Below are positions 35,401 to 37,956 of a stretch of 37,956 nucleotides of DNA, piece after piece. Positions within the stretch are counted from its first letter, which is position 1; each line of letters opens with the position of its first letter. This DNA comes from Beijerinckiaceae bacterium (lineage in GTDB: Bacteria > Pseudomonadota > Alphaproteobacteria > Rhizobiales > Beijerinckiaceae). The notes beneath the pieces were generated by a model. The model worked only from the letters and a program-made list of their open reading frames with translations. It did no database searches and was not told the origin of the DNA. The stretch covers positions 1-37,956 of the forward strand of contig JAIEQX010000135.1 in assembly GCA_019747375.1 (NCBI GenBank), in the 5' to 3' direction. The position numbers were made by a program, and so were the translations under genes.

Positions 35401-37246
35401 TGTCGAAGGAAACCCGTCTGCTCGCCGCCTTCGATCATCGCGACATCTTCATCGATCCGGCTCCCGACGCAGCCGCCGCCATGGCCGAGCGCGCCCGGCT
35501 CTTCGCGCTTCCACGCTCGAGCTGGCGGGATTATGAATCCAAGCTGATTTCGAAGGGCGGCGGCGTGTTTTCGCGGCAGGCGAAACAGATTCCGCTGTCG
35601 CCGGAAATGCGCGCCCTGCTGCGCATAGAGGCCTTGTTCGCCACCCCGCAGGACGTCATCCGCGCCATCCTGCGAGCGCCCGTCGACCTGCTCTGGTTCG
35701 GCGGCATCGGCACTTATGTGCGCGCCAGCCACGAGACCGACGAACAGGTCGGAGACCGCAGCAACGACGCCATCCGCGTCACCGCGCCCGAGCTGGCCTG
35801 CAAGGTGATCGGCGAAGGCGCCAACCTCGGCGTCACGCAGCGCGGCCGCATCGAGGCGGCGCTGCGCGGCGTGCGGCTGAACTCGGACGCGATCGACAAT
35901 TCAGCCGGCGTGAACACGTCGGACATCGAGGTCAACATCAAGATCGCGCTGAGCGCGGCGGTGCGCGAGGGCCGCCTCGATCTCGAAGGCCGCAATGCGC
36001 TGCTCGCCTCCATGACCGACGATGTCGCGGCGCTCGTCCTGCGAAACAATTACCGGCAGACGCTGGCCCTGTCGCTCGCACAAAGGCGCGGTCCGGAGGA
36101 TGTCGGCTTCGCCATCCGTCTCATGCAGACCTTGGAGAAACAGGGCCGGCTCGAACGCAGCGTCGAATATCTGGCCGACGATTCCACCCTGATGGCCCGC
36201 GCCCGCTCGGGCGTCGGACTGACGCGGCCCGAGCTCTCCGTGCTTCTCGCCTACGCAAAGCTCGCCACACACGACGCGCTGCTTGAAAGCGACGCGCCGG
36301 ACGATCCCTACATGTCGCGCGAGTTGACGCTCTATTTCCCGAAGGCCATGCGCGACCGGTTCCCCGAAACCATCGAGGGTCATCGGCTGCGCCGCGAGAT
36401 CGTCGCCACCGCGCTCGCCAATGCGCTGATCGACCGTGGCGGTCCGACGATCATCTCGCGCCTGTCTGATGAAACGGGCGCCGCGCGCCGCTCGCAGCCC
36501 GCGCCTTCGTGGTGTTGCGCGAAGCCTTCGGGCTGAACAGGCTCGACCGCGCAATCGACGCGCTCGACAATCAGATCTCGGGCGCGCTGCAGCTCGATCT
36601 TTACGGACGCGTGCAGGATCTGCTCATCTCGCGGCTGCCCTGGTTTGTGCGGCACGTCGACCTTGCGGCCGGCGTCGAAGCCGCAGGCATGCGCTTCCAG
36701 GCGGCGATCGACGAGCTGGCGCGATCGATCGAAACCTATGTTCCCGACATGCGGCGCACCGCGCTGCTCGAGCAGCAGGGCGAATGGGTACGCGCCGGCG
36801 TGCCGGAAGAACTCGCCCGACGCCTCGCGATCCTGCCGGCTTTGAGCGCTGCGCCCGACATCGTCCTGGTCGCAGAACGCGGCAAGCGCCCGCTCGGCGA
36901 TGTCGCGTCGACGCTTTTCGCCGTGGACGAAACCTTCGGCCTCGGCGCCATGACGGCTGGCGCCCGGCAATTGCCGGCAAGCGATCATTACGACCGCGTC
37001 GCACGCGACCGCGCGCTTGAACAGATTGAATCGTCCCGGCGCCGCGTCACCACGGCGATCCTGGCGCAGCCGCAGAAGCAGAAGAAAGCGCAGCATGGCA
37101 AGCCAGCCGTCGACTCCTGGCTGGCCGCGCAGGGCCCCGACGCCGCGCGCATCCACGCGCTCCTGTGCGAGATCGCCGGCGGCGACCTGTCGCTGGCGCG
37201 TCTCACGGTCGCGGCCGGCCTGCTGGGAGATCTCGCCGGAGAATGA
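32475..37246 (+). pseudogene. gdhB: NAD-specific glutamate dehydrogenase (large type), interrupted by one frameshift
   Basis: The protein oxidises glutamate to 2-oxoglutarate and ammonia with NAD. The ATG at 32475 follows GAAGGGGCGG. The first frame runs 1,353 codons to 36536 and holds the N-terminal regulatory part and the catalytic domain: [21 protein letters not shown] (near residue 790), GAKGGFFPKRLP, DKGTATFSDIAND, the NAD site VGVGDMSGDVFGNGML, and GEGANLGVTQRGRIEAALRG. Homology leaves the frame after DETGA and continues in the next frame (RAPLAARAFVVLREAFGLNRLDRAIDALD) to 37246. One inserted base near 36480 would restore a reading frame of about 1,590 residues, the normal family length. 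Both parts have normal codon use, so the break is either recent or a sequencing error. As read, the C-terminal 250 residues are lost. Confidence 0.9.
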
Positions 37247-37259
37247 GGCTCCCGCGTTC

Positions 37260-37547
37260 TCAGCTGCGTCGCAGTTTCACCGCAACGCCTGTGGCGGCGA
37301 TACGCTGCAGTTCGACGCCCGTGTCCTCGACATCGGTCGTGCCGTCGATGTGATAGTCGACTCCCACGATCGCATCTGCGTTCATGTCTTCCGCATGTCG
37401 GATCAATTGTTCGAGGGCTGCTTCCTTCCACTGCCCCTCTCGCACGCGATCCCGGCTCGCTGCATGCCAGCCCGTGGAGGCTCTGACTTCCGCGATGGGC
37501 GTGTAATGCGGGGCGCCATCGATCTTGTCGGAAAAGCTGATCAACAT
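37260..37547 (-). CDS. YbjQ-family (heavy-metal-binding-domain) protein
   Basis: This 95-residue protein has the YbjQ-type pattern: ISFSDKIDGAPHYTPIAEVRA at the start, QLIRHAEDMNADAIVGVDYHID in the centre and a beta-strand end. The family forms small oligomers of unknown function. It is on the minus strand, converging on the glutamate dehydrogenase gene (13 bp between stops), and lies downstream of purH. A 16-bp perfect inverted repeat lies just upstream of its ribosome binding site. Confidence 0.85.
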   Translation of the reverse strand: MLISFSDKIDGAPHYTPIAEVRASTGWHAASRDRVREGQWKEAALEQLIRHAEDMNADAIVGVDYHIDGTTDVEDTGVELQRIAATGVAVKLRRS

Positions 37548-37568
37548 GGGAAACTCGCTTCATGAACG

Positions 37569-37601
37569 ACTGAACCTCCGGACCAGGTCCGGAGGTTCAG
37601 T
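37569..37601 (-). repeat. Perfect 16-bp inverted repeat between purH and the YbjQ-like gene
   Basis: ACTGAACCTCCGGACC and GGTCCGGAGGTTCAGT are separated by one base, giving a stem of about 14 bp with a 5-nt loop. There is no T-run on the minus strand. It is 22 bases upstream of the YbjQ-like ATG and about 90 bases after the purH stop. It could be a factor-dependent terminator, an RNA-stabilising hairpin or an operator. Confidence 0.75.
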
Positions 37602-37690
37602 GTCTCGAAGCTTGATGGCGAAAACCCGCCGCCCGGGAGGCGGATACTGTCACGCGCGTGACAATGCCGCGACGCTCGCCGGCATCCGCC

Positions 37691-37956
37691 TCAATGGCGG
37701 AAGTGGCGATGTCCCGTCAGCACCATTGCGAGCCCCGCCTCGTCCGCCGCCTTGATCACCTCGTCGTCGCGCATCGAGCCGCCGGGCTGAATGACCGCAG
37801 TCGCGCCGGCTTCCGCTGCCGCGAGCAGGCCGTCGGCGAAGGGGAAGAACGCGTCAGACGCGACCACCGAACCCTTGGCGAGCGTCTCAGGCAATCCGGC
37901 GGCCTTGGCGGCTTCAGCCGCTTTCCAGGCGGCGATGCGCGAGGAATCGACGCGGC
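37691..37956 (-). CDS. purH: PurH, bifunctional AICAR transformylase/IMP cyclohydrolase (3' end, cut by the window)
   Basis: Only the last 88 residues are in the window. The C-terminal signature of AICAR transformylase is clear: [36 protein letters not shown] and the end TGHRHFRH. The upstream codons [16 protein letters not shown] belong to the same domain. The enzyme makes IMP from AICAR in the last two steps of purine synthesis. The ORF track starts it at an internal codon (37894); that is an artefact of the window edge. Confidence 0.95.
   Translation of the reverse strand, partial: RVDSSRIAAWKAAEAAKAAGLPETLAKGSVVASDAFFPFADGLLAAAEAGATAVIQPGGSMRDDEVIKAADEAGLAMVLTGHRHFRH

Noticed and set aside
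32496-35732. 1,078-residue minus-strand ORF opposite the glutamate dehydrogenase gene
   Set aside because: It is the antisense shadow of a GC-rich gene with strong codon bias; it has no recognisable motifs, whereas the plus strand carries the full set of GDH signatures.
1-37956. CRISPR arrays, insertion sequences, phage or toxin-antitoxin modules
   Set aside because: No direct-repeat arrays, transposase motifs, terminal inverted repeats around a gene, or recognised toxin or defence domains were seen.

Overview
The window looks like a chromosomal stretch of an alphaproteobacterium of the order Hyphomicrobiales (Rhizobiales). The evidence is high GC with strong GC3 bias, the block obgE-proB-proA-nadD-rsfS-rlmH-envC-ctpA-yibQ-like-rppH, a GAF-containing PtsP that begins with the motif MRGALGGP, a large ~1,590-residue NAD-glutamate dehydrogenase, and an NDUFAF5-type methyltransferase beside comF and grxC. 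A genus cannot be assigned from the sequence alone. No CRISPR array, insertion sequence, prophage or conjugative gene was seen; this is mostly a core-genome region.

Layout. 48-4533 (minus) is the most accessory-looking part: a BNR/beta-propeller protein, a MoaD/ThiS-like sulfur carrier, an exported YtcJ-type amidohydrolase, two translationally coupled small membrane proteins and a small exported protein, probably one transcription unit. A tRNA-Leu(CAA) follows at 4911-4995 (minus), then a small membrane protein and a DUF6496 protein with a histone-H1-like basic tail. From 6341 to 18370 lie a frameshifted HisE-like gene (plus) and a long minus-strand run of core genes: rplU-rpmA, a GNAT acetyltransferase, obgE, proB, proA, nadD, rsfS, rlmH, envC-like, ctpA, a divergent polysaccharide deacetylase and rppH. 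These cover ribosome assembly, proline and NAD synthesis, cell-wall turnover and mRNA decay.

18626-24969 holds an ornithine cyclodeaminase-like gene, a YqaA-family membrane protein and dsbB (plus), rlmN and an NDUFAF5-like methyltransferase (minus), and comF-grxC-DUF1178 (plus) ending in two tandem intrinsic terminators. 24968-27306 (minus) has an overlooked 34-residue membrane ORF, a TerC-family protein, a small exported hypothetical and ubiG. 27444-37246 (plus) has lysC, ptsP, prfA and the NAD-glutamate dehydrogenase gene, which is broken by one frameshift near its 3' end. The window closes with a YbjQ-family gene and the 3' end of purH (both minus).

What deserves attention: two apparent one-base deletions in otherwise well-conserved genes (hisE-like and NAD-GDH), which could be real lesions or consensus errors; a promoter followed immediately by a terminator-like hairpin in the rplU leader; a probable leaderless promoter for the ornithine cyclodeaminase-like gene; a MoaD-like/BNR gene pair with no E1-type partner in view; an unannotated 34-residue membrane ORF; and several strong intergenic hairpins. 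I did not find a clearly new multi-gene defence or metabolic system; the 48-4533 cluster is the best candidate for uncharacterised biology.
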